64,000 nt of DNA from Parendozoicomonas sp. Alg238-R29 (GTDB taxonomy: Bacteria > Pseudomonadota > Gammaproteobacteria > Pseudomonadales > Endozoicomonadaceae), in contig NZ_CAMZOG010000003.1 in NCBI RefSeq assembly GCF_947331445.1, forward strand, positions 1 through 64,000, given 5' to 3'. The position numbers and the translations under genes are program-made. Each line of letters starts with the position of its first letter. The stretch's first letter is position 1. The notes below the pieces were generated by a model that was not told the origin of the DNA, did not search any database, and saw only the letters and a list, made by a program, of their open reading frames with translations. Below are positions 55,649 through 63,808 of this stretch, one piece after another.

Positions 55649-55840
55649 TCAATTCTGATCCGGTGAAGGCTGCAGATAACCTTCTGCCAAACGTAATCCA
55701 AGACCATTTCCTTTTATAGAACGGCGCCTTTCCAATCAGGAAAAGCGCTTGAATACATTTTCACGCGCATGAACAGATATACCCGCTTCAGTATCAGTCA
55801 CCTTCAACACAGACTGCCCATTGGAAACTTCTAAACTGAT
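55649..55840 (-). pseudogene. Remnant of a sensor histidine kinase ATPase domain
   Basis: A 64-codon minus-strand frame reads SLEVSNGQSVLKVTDTEAGI, then VFKRF, an in-frame TGA, and GNGLGLRLAEGY to a stop. These are the G1 (DxGxGI, here degraded to DTEAGI), F and G2 boxes of a HATPase_c domain in correct order. The rest of the kinase is missing. The neighbouring orphan gene runs into this debris in another frame and takes its stop codon from it. Confidence 0.75.
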
Positions 55841-57243
55841 AGACCGGAAAAGAACTCTCCCAAAAACTCTCTGACAATTAATGTTTTTCTGGTTTCATCA
55901 CCGCTTCTCTGCACAGGTTTCCAGCCAAGTTTTTTTAATAGCTCCGCCCTGACTTCTTTATTAGACCTTATCAGGGCATCCATATCCTTTATGGTTATTC
56001 TTTCCAACTCCCGATAAAGATCTCCCTCTCTAACATTAATCGCCTTATCATCAGCTTCATGTTTCAAGTTAAATACCGGCAGTGCCATACAGTGCATCTG
56101 ATCCATGACCATGCATGCTCTTTGCATAGGCTTGTCCTGATTGTTTAAAGCTGCCTCAAGCATGGCTGCAACGTTTATGGCGTAAGCATTATGGCTTGAA
56201 GGCATGTCTTTACTTAATAAGCCCGCAGCTGGCATCCCTGATAGTACCTGCTGCCCTTTATGCAACCAGTCCTTGAACCACTCTGGCGTCTCCTGCGCCT
56301 CAAAAGCATCTGTCAATTTAAAAGCCAAACCAGTCAATACTGTCACTGTCGGCACGCTGACAAGCTCTCCGGCAGTGAGACCTACCATTTCATTCTTTTG
56401 CTGCAACATTGTGGCCAAAGCTTCCGGCGTTAGTTCCTGACCACAAAAATAAGTCGCCGTATCAATCGCATTGTAATTAACCAGAGATGATGTGGTGCTT
56501 TGAAAAACGCCACCCGGCAAATATTGCAGGATCATTTTCATCATTGCTCTGGCCTGCACAGGAGTGCGGGGTTCATCACTTTCGCTGTATGTTCTCATCA
56601 GCGTGTACAGATCATTACCACCCCAATCAGAAATCCATTCTCCGAATATCTCAGGCTGATTAACGGCTATAGCGAATAACAAGTGTCCACCACTACAAGC
56701 ATCACTTTGCAGTACATTGTATAAGTCAGAGGTTTCGAGGTTTTCCAGAACTGGCAGAAAAACTTGTAGTAACTGGTTCAACTGATCAGACTGAAATGCT
56801 TTGAGTAATTCTTTTGTCTCTTCAGGATCGCCCTTCTGCATTGCAAGTAAGAGAGTTCCACCTTTTTGGGCGTCCTGTTCAAAAATCAGTTTTAACTGTT
56901 CTTGTGTGCATTTCATAAGGCTTTCGGGATTGGGTAGAAGATCGCTTTCGAGATAGAGGCCTGGTTGGTTTTTCTCCACATCTCTCAGCAAATGGCTGAA
57001 ATACGTAACCATACTTGAGGGGTTCGTCGGGAGCAGGAGAGCACCTTTAGATCCCGAGGTGTCATAATCTGTCCACGTTTTTCCGTATCCAGCTTTTAGC
57101 TCTTTGGGAAGATACTTTTCAGGTATGCATTTTTGCACCAGATGCAGACAGGCCGTTTTCAAGTAGCTTTTGATATTTGCCGGAGAAAGCTTATGAGAAA
57201 GGCCACGAATCCCGTCGCCAGTCTTCTGCACAAGGAGCTTCAT
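55831..57243 (-). CDS. Orphan cytoplasmic or secreted helical protein
   Basis: The 470-residue protein has no signal peptide or transmembrane segment and no recognised family. It is Leu/Gln/Glu-rich and probably all-helical. Recurring phrases such as GGTLLLAMQKGDPEE and GGHLLFAIAVNQPE suggest two or more degenerate repeats of about 80-90 residues, loosely ankyrin-like in rhythm. The C-terminal end overlaps histidine-kinase debris, hinting that the gene arrived by insertion and uses a borrowed stop. An effector role is possible. Confidence 0.65.
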   Translation of the reverse strand: MKLLVQKTGDGIRGLSHKLSPANIKSYLKTACLHLVQKCIPEKYLPKELKAGYGKTWTDYDTSGSKGALLLPTNPSSMVTYFSHLLRDVEKNQPGLYLESDLLPNPESLMKCTQEQLKLIFEQDAQKGGTLLLAMQKGDPEETKELLKAFQSDQLNQLLQVFLPVLENLETSDLYNVLQSDACSGGHLLFAIAVNQPEIFGEWISDWGGNDLYTLMRTYSESDEPRTPVQARAMMKMILQYLPGGVFQSTTSSLVNYNAIDTATYFCGQELTPEALATMLQQKNEMVGLTAGELVSVPTVTVLTGLAFKLTDAFEAQETPEWFKDWLHKGQQVLSGMPAAGLLSKDMPSSHNAYAINVAAMLEAALNNQDKPMQRACMVMDQMHCMALPVFNLKHEADDKAINVREGDLYRELERITIKDMDALIRSNKEVRAELLKKLGWKPVQRSGDETRKTLIVREFLGEFFSGLSV

Positions 57244-57312
57244 GGTATCTGGACCCGAGAAGGTGGAATACCATGAATATCGGCAGCAAGGGTTATAAAA
57301 CCAGCCCTGAGC

Positions 57313-58179
57313 TTACAGCGCGTTTATAAAACGATTAATAACTTCAGAACACTTCTGGGGAGCTTCTTGAGGTACCATATGCCCGGCACCTTCCAGCTCA
57401 ATCAACTGATGCTCTGGCTTTATTTTTTGCCACTTTCTCAGAGCATCCGACACAAGAACACCACTGGTAGCGCCCCGAATCCCCATAACCGGTACAGTTA
57501 AGGATTTCAACGCCGCCCAGACATAGGGAACAGTTCTGTAATTATGTGCTTCCCACTCACGCGGATAGGCTAGCCCAAAACCATCGCTCCTTTCAGAAAT
57601 CCCAAAATCCCCAAAGTCTGACATAGCTTCCGGGGTAAAGGCTGAAAACGCTTTTTTGGGCTGGTGAAAGTCCACAGCTTCTTGCCGACTATTCCAGAAG
57701 TTCGGCCGCCGGTCCGCTATAGCGGCCATAGGATTAATCTTTGGACTGAGTTTTTGCAGAGATCGAAAGGTAAGCCATTTGGTAGTGGTAATAAAGACCG
57801 GATCAATCAGCACCAGTGCAGAAAACAAATCGGGTCTTTTAGCTGCCGCAAATGTTGTAGCCACAGCACCCAGGGAGTGCCCTATTCCAACAACAGGGCC
57901 TTTGTTTTGCCCCTCCAGGAAACAGATCAGATCATCCGCATAAATATGCCAGTGCATACTTTTATCAGGTAACCCTGCGCTTTCCCAGGTACCTCTGTGG
58001 CTTAAACCAAAAATATCTCCATCCAACTTATCGAGAAAGCTGCCGTAGGTTCTGAAAGGGTAGGCGTTGGCATGGTAGACATGGACAGGCCTTGTGGAGG
58101 AGTTTTCTCCCTCAAGGCTAAAGTAATGGGCGGGCTTATTATCGAGCTGAATATCCCGGCGAGATACGGTTGGCATCAT
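57313..58179 (-). CDS. Alpha/beta hydrolase
   Basis: The 288-residue protein has the alpha/beta-hydrolase fold. The nucleophile elbow is GIGHSLGA (Ser near residue 99), the oxyanion region HANAYPFRTYGSF, and the catalytic His lies in GAGHMVPQEAP near 266. VLIDPVF follows the elbow. The substrate is unknown; esters or lactones are typical. Two adjacent ATG codons could serve as start. Confidence 0.85.
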   Translation of the reverse strand: MMPTVSRRDIQLDNKPAHYFSLEGENSSTRPVHVYHANAYPFRTYGSFLDKLDGDIFGLSHRGTWESAGLPDKSMHWHIYADDLICFLEGQNKGPVVGIGHSLGAVATTFAAAKRPDLFSALVLIDPVFITTTKWLTFRSLQKLSPKINPMAAIADRRPNFWNSRQEAVDFHQPKKAFSAFTPEAMSDFGDFGISERSDGFGLAYPREWEAHNYRTVPYVWAALKSLTVPVMGIRGATSGVLVSDALRKWQKIKPEHQLIELEGAGHMVPQEAPQKCSEVINRFINAL

Positions 58180-58195
58180 GGCATTGTTATTCTTA

Positions 58196-58438
58196 TCAAA
58201 TCACTGACAATGAGATTCTCACAACGATTTCACCAAATAAATAGCAAACTCTACCACCGAGGTTGACTTGGAAATCCTGAAATAATTCGTCATTGGTTTT
58301 CTTTAACGGATTAAAAACAAATGATCTGGGAGTCCCATACCACACCACGCCCTGTTCACGCAGAGCGTCGGTGTCCAGAGTTGGCTGATGAGGGGCCGTC
58401 AGAAAGTGCGGTAAGATCCCGAGAAGTAAAAAGAATAT
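58196..58438 (-). pseudogene. Truncated duplicate of the sco gene 5' region
   Basis: Directly after the sco stop, in the same frame, the minus strand encodes a short hydrophobic segment (FFLLLGILPHFLTA) and then QPTLDTDALREQGVVWYGTP and SFVFNPLKK, almost identical to residues about 30-60 of the neighbouring Sco. Similarity ends there and the frame stops at 58196-58198. About 90 bp (58297-58387) align with 58906-58996. It lacks the CxxxC copper site, so it cannot act as Sco. Confidence 0.8.
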
Positions 58439-59083
58439 CTAGAACGCCTGATCTACCTTCACCAAAGCATCTGCCAGCTCCTGAGGCTTAAAAGGGGGTC
58501 GTAGGAATCCTTGGTAATCACCCTTTGGATTAACCAGAACAACCTGAGCACTGTGCTCCACCAGGTAATCATCTGATTCTATATCTCCAACAATCTCAAA
58601 CGCCACGTTCAGCTGTTGAGTTAAGGCTTTCAGGTTTGCAGAATCACCAGTCACCCCAACAAAATCCTTATCAAAGAAATCCACATATTGGGCAAGTTTG
58701 TCCGGTGTATCCCTCTGGGGGTCAACACTGACCAGTACCACGTTTACTTTCTGAGCAACCTCCGGGTTGATAGCTTTCAGCTCCTTCATCACCTGCGCAA
58801 GATTCGCTAGCGTGGCCGGGCAAATATCCGGACAGTAAGTAAACCCGAAGTACATCAAAGTCCAGGGGCCTTCCAGATCGGAAGCCTGAAAGGTTTCTCC
58901 GCTTGCTTTCTTTAACGGGTTAAATACAAATGTTCTGGGAGTCTCATACCAGACAACCCCCTGTTCACGCAGAGCTTCGGTATCCAGGGTTGGCTTTCCG
59001 TTGAACTTGTTAAATGTCAGACCTATTACCGCCAGAACAACCAGCGCCAAAATCAGAACCGTCTTGCGTACACCTGCATCCAT
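58439..59083 (-). CDS. SCO1/SenC copper chaperone
   Basis: The 214-residue protein has one N-terminal membrane anchor (about 8-25) and a thioredoxin-like domain with the copper site YCPDICPA (CxxxC near residue 85) and a distal His in YLVEHSAQ. Sco delivers copper to the CuA site of cytochrome c oxidase. It is last in the minus-strand assembly operon, after cyoE. A partial copy follows it. Confidence 0.94.
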   Translation of the reverse strand: MDAGVRKTVLILALVVLAVIGLTFNKFNGKPTLDTEALREQGVVWYETPRTFVFNPLKKASGETFQASDLEGPWTLMYFGFTYCPDICPATLANLAQVMKELKAINPEVAQKVNVVLVSVDPQRDTPDKLAQYVDFFDKDFVGVTGDSANLKALTQQLNVAFEIVGDIESDDYLVEHSAQVVLVNPKGDYQGFLRPPFKPQELADALVKVDQAF

Positions 59084-59103
59084 TTATTTTTAACCTTTTC
59101 AAC

Positions 59104-60009
59104 TTAACCCAGATAGAGATAGTGATCTGCCAGTAAAACCACGAACAACAACATCAGATAAGTGATGGAGTAGTGAAATGTTTTAATCGCCGCATGGGGG
59201 CGAGATTCTCGCAGCAACGCCACAGCCCAATACAAAAAGCGCAGACCAAGAGCCGATGCTCCCAACAGATAAATCATGCCGCTCATACCTGTCATCCACG
59301 GCATAAGGCTGACCAGCAGCAGAATCACGGTATAGAGAAGAATATGAAGTTTGGTGTAAGCCTCCCCGTGAGTTACCGGCAGCATAGGGATATCCGCTTT
59401 GGCATATTCTTCCTTGCGATGAATAGCCAGAGCCCAGAAGTGAGGTGGAGTCCAGGCAAAGATAATCAGAACCAACAACAAAGCATTACCGTGAAACTCG
59501 CCGGTTACAGCAGTCCAGCCAAGCAGGGGAGGTGCAGCACCAGCAATGCCACCAATCACAATATTCTGTGGAGTCGCACGTTTCAGGAACAGGGTATAAA
59601 CGACAGCGTAACCAAGTAGAGAAGCCAGTGTGAGCCATGCTGTCAGTGGATTAACCATAGCCAGCAAAATACCCATACCAGCCACGCCAATCACCAGCGC
59701 AAAGAGCAGAGCATTCAGCGGTTCAACTTTGCCAGTTGCCACCGGGCGTTTCATGGTGCGAGCCATCACCGTATCTATACGACGATCAACAACATGATTG
59801 ATCACTGCCGCAGAACCTGCACATAGAGCAATGCCAATGTTTCCCAAGAACAAAATATCCAAAGGAACCATGCCCGGTGTTGCCAGACACATGCCGATAA
59901 CAACAGTCAGCACCATCAGAGCAACGACTTTCGGCTTACACAGCTCGAGGTAATCCCGCCAACCCGCAGGTTCAACTATAACCGTTTTGCTTGCTCGTGT
60001 TATTCCCAT
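59104..60009 (-). CDS. cyoE: Protohaem IX farnesyltransferase (haem O synthase)
   Basis: This UbiA-family membrane enzyme has 301 residues and about nine helices. The substrate-binding motifs [19 protein letters not shown] and the later [13 protein letters not shown] are present. It converts haem B to haem O, the substrate of CtaA encoded upstream. Confidence 0.95.
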   Translation of the reverse strand: MGITRASKTVIVEPAGWRDYLELCKPKVVALMVLTVVIGMCLATPGMVPLDILFLGNIGIALCAGSAAVINHVVDRRIDTVMARTMKRPVATGKVEPLNALLFALVIGVAGMGILLAMVNPLTAWLTLASLLGYAVVYTLFLKRATPQNIVIGGIAGAAPPLLGWTAVTGEFHGNALLLVLIIFAWTPPHFWALAIHRKEEYAKADIPMLPVTHGEAYTKLHILLYTVILLLVSLMPWMTGMSGMIYLLGASALGLRFLYWAVALLRESRPHAAIKTFHYSITYLMLLFVVLLADHYLYLG

Positions 60010-60080
60010 AACCTTCCACCTTTTATCCTTATTTTTATTATTCTTTCCGTGTGGTGACCAAGACTAAAACCTTTAAAGTT

Positions 60081-61097
60081 CTATGCCCGTTCTAACCTGA
60101 GCCGATAATTCAGTACTATGACTGAGACCAGCAACAAAGCTCCACCCAGATTATGTGCAACGGCAACCGAAAGAGGCAGATAAAAAATTATATTGCTCAA
60201 CCCAAGGCACACCTGCAAAACAAGCGCTCCCAGCACAAAGCCATAAACTGGTTTTAAATTTCCCGCTCCACGCACAAGACCTTTTATGGTAAGAAACCCA
60301 AGCAGTAGCGTAGTTAGGATAGCGCCTATCCGATGCGCCATATGAATAGCAACACGGGCATCATTATCCATCTGCCCACCAAGATAGTTCGGACCGATAG
60401 ATTGCATAACATCAAACCCTTCTGAGAAATCCATTGGTGGTAGATATTGCCCCTGGCAGGTTGGTAAATCCGGGCAGGCAAGAGCTGCATAGTTGGAACT
60501 TGTCCACCCTCCTAATGATATTTGGGCAACCACAACCAGCAATGCAGCAACAGCCAGCTTTTGAGGTTGGAAGATGGACGCAGAGAAAGCTCTAACTTTT
60601 TGCCACGCCCCCGACAATCGAAAAGTAAGCAGCGCCAGCAAACTTAACGTGGCAAAGCCTCCCAACAGATGAGCCGTTACCACTTGTGGCCAAAGCTTTA
60701 ACGTCACTGTCCACATACCAAAAGCAGCCTGAAGAATAATCAACCCAAGGATAAACAGTGGAAGCTTCAGTGGCTGACCTTCAGCCTTTCGGTTTCGAAC
60801 AGCGCTTACCGCAAGCCCAAGAACCAAAAGAAGTAATGAGCCCGCTACATAGCGATGAATCATTTCCGGCCAGCCCTTCTCAACCTCTACAGGGGCATCC
60901 GGAAAACGTTGTTCTGCAATCATGATTTCGCTTGCTGTCTCGGGCACAGTCAGGAAGCCATAACAACCTGGCCAATCGGGACAGCCCAATCCGGCGTGTA
61001 CAAGCCGGGTCCAGGCACCGAGACCAACCACGACAATCGCGATTAATGTTGCGAAAGCTGCCAGCCAGAATCCGGGTTTACGATATGATGTCATCAT
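60081..61097 (-). CDS. ctaA: Haem A synthase (CtaA/Cox15)
   Basis: The 338-residue protein has eight membrane helices. Conserved histidine regions include EMIHRYVAGSLLL, VTAHLLGGFATL, HMAHRIGAILTTL and VAHNLGGALLL, which coordinate haem. The paired cysteines in LACPDLPTCQG form the loop seen in this type. It oxidises haem O to haem A. Confidence 0.95.
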   Translation of the reverse strand: MMTSYRKPGFWLAAFATLIAIVVVGLGAWTRLVHAGLGCPDWPGCYGFLTVPETASEIMIAEQRFPDAPVEVEKGWPEMIHRYVAGSLLLLVLGLAVSAVRNRKAEGQPLKLPLFILGLIILQAAFGMWTVTLKLWPQVVTAHLLGGFATLSLLALLTFRLSGAWQKVRAFSASIFQPQKLAVAALLVVVAQISLGGWTSSNYAALACPDLPTCQGQYLPPMDFSEGFDVMQSIGPNYLGGQMDNDARVAIHMAHRIGAILTTLLLGFLTIKGLVRGAGNLKPVYGFVLGALVLQVCLGLSNIIFYLPLSVAVAHNLGGALLLVSVIVLNYRLRLERA

Positions 61098-61103
61098 ACA
61101 TCC

Positions 61104-61682
61104 TTACCCTATACGACTGGCTTTCAGCAGTTTTTCCAAATCCTTCAGGATTTGTTTGCCCGAATGTTCTTTTCCGTACCAGAGCATCACATTACCAAGT
61201 GGGTCTGCGAGAAAAACTCTTACAGATTCATCGGAGCCGTAGGGGAGTAGAGGCATCCTCCCTGTTAGAACATTGAGTTCCTGATGTTCTGCTTCCAGAA
61301 GTTGATTCAGTGCTCCTTGTGGCAATTCTTCGGAAATAAAGAAACGTGAAACACGTGTGGAGTTACGATTCAGAGCAATATGGGACTGCCGGGTGAGATA
61401 AAGAAAATCCCGACACGCCTGCCCACACTCTCCCTCAGAAACAACAATAATGCCCCACTTGCCGTCCAGCATGTCTGTGTTAAGACCGCTGGTCTGAAAC
61501 TCTGCCAGGGAAAGGGGTGTGGAAAGCAGATTCCCTTTATGACTTCTCCCATCTGGTAAAAACTCACCGGCAAAGTACATCCATGCAGCCAGCGCTAATC
61601 CGCCAAATGGAATGAGCAGAATGAATATCAACTCCAGCTTGCTGGATGACTTTGCCTCTGCCTGTATCCCTGCTTCTACCAT
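61104..61682 (-). CDS. Thioredoxin-fold cytochrome oxidase cluster protein
   Basis: The start at 61682 overlaps the SURF1 stop by one base (TGATG). The 192-residue protein has one membrane anchor (about 17-38) and a Sco-like periplasmic domain with WGIIVVSEGECGQACRDFLY, which has a Cys-x3-Cys pair, and FLADPLGNVMLWY. A gene of this kind lies between surf1 and ctaA in Pseudomonas. It may help copper or thiol chemistry in oxidase assembly. Confidence 0.8.
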   Translation of the reverse strand: MVEAGIQAEAKSSSKLELIFILLIPFGGLALAAWMYFAGEFLPDGRSHKGNLLSTPLSLAEFQTSGLNTDMLDGKWGIIVVSEGECGQACRDFLYLTRQSHIALNRNSTRVSRFFISEELPQGALNQLLEAEHQELNVLTGRMPLLPYGSDESVRVFLADPLGNVMLWYGKEHSGKQILKDLEKLLKASRIG

Positions 61683-62479
61683 CAAGGTAACTCCTGCTTT
61701 ACAGCTTGTTTATTATTGCTTTTATCTTTTCTGAGAGCCCAAAAACCCAGCACTACCAAAACCAGAGCCATGGCAAACCACTGCATGGCATAACCAAAAT
61801 GTCGCGATGCGGGCATATTGGTTAAGAAAAAATTCTTTTCCAGGCTGCCCGGTTGATCATTATCCTGCACCAGCAACCATGACTCCGCTGTTACACCAAG
61901 AACTTCCTGCATACGCTCCTGATCAATTGCCTGAATCACTTTAGGCCAATCTTCACTCCAGACATCTTCTGCAAGCAGAAAGGCTTCTCCAGCTGGTTGC
62001 CAGCTTTGGCCAGCGATAAGCACCTTGCCATCAACTGCTGGAATATCTGGTAGACGACTACGATCAGGGATTCCGACAATCCAGCCACGATCAACTATGA
62101 CTGTTTCACCGGAGACTGTTTCACCGGAGACTGTTTCACCGGAGACTGTTTCACCGGAGACTGTTTCACCGGAGTCCACAAAAAAGGGAGTGAGCACATG
62201 AAACCCGACCCGCCCTTTAAATGTACGGTTATCCAGAAGAAAGCTGCGAGAGTTATCGAATCGTCCTGCCAGAGTCAGCTGAAAGTACAGAGGGTCATAA
62301 AGCCCTTTCAGGTCAGAGACAGAATAAGTACCACCCCTGCGCTCCTGATACTGATTTTCCATAGCGAGTTTGGAGTCGTACCTTTCCAACTGCCAGAAAC
62401 CCAACCCCACAAGAACGGGGAGTAGGGCGACTACCAGTAACACTATTCGAATTCTGTACATCTCGCGGATTCGATACAT
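61682..62479 (-). CDS. SURF1-family oxidase assembly protein
   Basis: The 265-residue protein has N- and C-terminal membrane helices (about 9-26 and 235-253) around a periplasmic domain with FLLDNRTFKGRVGFHVLTPF and VDRGWI, typical of SURF1, which assists haem A insertion. A five-fold SGETV repeat interrupts the domain between the strand ending FFVD and IVDRGW. The first 12 residues are themselves a near-duplicate (MYRIRE-MYRIRI), so the start may be 62479 or 62461. Confidence 0.9.
   Translation of the reverse strand: MYRIREMYRIRIVLLVVALLPVLVGLGFWQLERYDSKLAMENQYQERRGGTYSVSDLKGLYDPLYFQLTLAGRFDNSRSFLLDNRTFKGRVGFHVLTPFFVDSGETVSGETVSGETVSGETVSGETVIVDRGWIVGIPDRSRLPDIPAVDGKVLIAGQSWQPAGEAFLLAEDVWSEDWPKVIQAIDQERMQEVLGVTAESWLLVQDNDQPGSLEKNFFLTNMPASRHFGYAMQWFAMALVLVVLGFWALRKDKSNNKQAVKQELP
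62101..62174. repeat. 15-bp coding minisatellite in the SURF1 gene
   Basis: About five near-exact copies of CTGTTTCACCGGAGA encode the pentapeptide SGETV on the minus strand. The unit is in frame, so expansion or contraction changes only loop length. Confidence 0.95.
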
Positions 62480-62577
62480 CTACTTCATCCGTTTCTGGAT
62501 TTATTATTTTTATCTGCCAGCTTTCCTGTGTTTATACGACGCAGTAAGCTGGTAATTAAAAACAAGCGGAGAGCACC

Positions 62578-62787
62578 ATGTGGATCAAAGTCGCCATTGT
62601 TATCCTTCTCATTACTATGATCGCCAGCCTTGTGAATGCCTTTATCGGGCTGATGAAGGATAGAAGTGGCTCTCCCCGTCTTGTCTGGTCACTCACGTCC
62701 CGCGTACTGATGGCGGGATTAATTCTTGCGCTGATTCTTTACGGCAAGCTCAGCGGCCAGCTTGATATCTCTGCACCTTGGTTATGA
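62578..62787 (+). CDS. DUF2909 small membrane protein
   Basis: The 69-residue protein has two transmembrane helices (about 4-24 and 42-60) joined by a short polar loop with DRSGSPRLVWSLTSRV. DUF2909 genes lie between SURF1 and subunit III in many gammaproteobacteria and are thought to act in oxidase assembly. It is divergent from surf1 and convergent with subunit III. Confidence 0.88.
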   Translation: MWIKVAIVILLITMIASLVNAFIGLMKDRSGSPRLVWSLTSRVLMAGLILALILYGKLSGQLDISAPWL

Positions 62788-62798
62788 TGCCCGGCTTT

Positions 62799-62830
62799 GT
62801 TGGGTGAGACGCAAAGCGTCGTAACCCAAC
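62799..62830. repeat. REP-like palindrome, possible bidirectional terminator
   Basis: GTTGGGTGAGACGC, an AAA loop and GCGTCGTAACCCAAC form a long imperfect hairpin between convergent genes. The TTGGGTT...AACCCAA pattern around a GACGC/GCGTC stem is common in dispersed palindromic elements of proteobacteria. Confidence 0.65.
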
Positions 62831-62835
62831 ACGCG

Positions 62836-63747
62836 CTACAAGATATACACAAACAAAAACAGCCCAATCCAAACCACATCCACAAAGTGCCAATACCAGG
62901 CCGCAGCTTCAAAACCAAAATGATTCTTCGCAGTGAAATGCCCTTTGGAAATCCGGATAAACATGATCAGCAACATCACGGCTCCAAGGGTTACGTGTGC
63001 CCCATGAAAACCAGTCAGCATAAAGAAGGTTGAACCATAGATACCGGAATTCAGCGTCAAGCCAAGGTCATTATAGGCGTGGTAATACTCATAACCCTGT
63101 ACACCCAGGAATACAAAACCAAGAACAAGCGTGATGGCCAGCCAGTTCTTTGTACTGGAACGGTTATCAGCAACCAATGCGTGGTGAGCCTTGGTACAGG
63201 TCACACTGGAAGTCACCAGCAAGATGGTATTGATTAACGGCAGAGTCCAGGGATCAACAAGCTTCGCAGGTCCTTTAAATGTTTCTGGATCAGGGTTATT
63301 CATCAACGGCCATTCTGGAGTAAAGCCTGGCCATAAAAGCTGAGAAACACCTTTCTCTCCTTCACCTCCCAGCCACGGCACTGCGTAGAAACGCACAAAA
63401 AACAGTGCACCAAAAAATGCCGAGAAGAACATCACTTCGGAGAAAATGAACCACCCCATTCCCCAGCGAAAACTGCGATCCATCTGCGCACTGTACAAAC
63501 CAGAGCGAGATTCACGAATCACATCACCAAACCACCCAAACAGCATATAAGCCATAACCAGCGCACCGGCAAAGAACACGTAGTGCCCGGTGGGGTCATC
63601 CACTTTAGCGCTCATACTGTTCATCATCATGCCGGCACCAACCAGCGTCAGAAACAGTCCTACAGTTGCAACAATGGGCCACTTACTTTGAGCAGGAACG
63701 TAGTAGGTGCCTTCGCCCTCATTTGCTCCCTGTGTTTCACTTGCCAT
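62836..63747 (-). CDS. ctaE: Cytochrome c oxidase subunit III
   Basis: The 303-residue protein has seven transmembrane helices. RWGMGWFIFSEVMFFSAFFGALF with its conserved Glu, FFMLTGFHGAHVT and WYWHFVDVVW are diagnostic of subunit III of aa3-type oxidase. AAGGAGAG precedes the ATG. The order ctaG-subunit III-DUF2909-SURF1 matches Pseudomonas. Confidence 0.96.
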   Translation of the reverse strand: MASETQGANEGEGTYYVPAQSKWPIVATVGLFLTLVGAGMMMNSMSAKVDDPTGHYVFFAGALVMAYMLFGWFGDVIRESRSGLYSAQMDRSFRWGMGWFIFSEVMFFSAFFGALFFVRFYAVPWLGGEGEKGVSQLLWPGFTPEWPLMNNPDPETFKGPAKLVDPWTLPLINTILLVTSSVTCTKAHHALVADNRSSTKNWLAITLVLGFVFLGVQGYEYYHAYNDLGLTLNSGIYGSTFFMLTGFHGAHVTLGAVMLLIMFIRISKGHFTAKNHFGFEAAAWYWHFVDVVWIGLFLFVYIL

Positions 63748-63808
63748 TGTTCTCTCCTTAATAGCCTCTAGAGGTGCACTGTGTACACCAGCCTGAGATT
63801 TACGGGAC

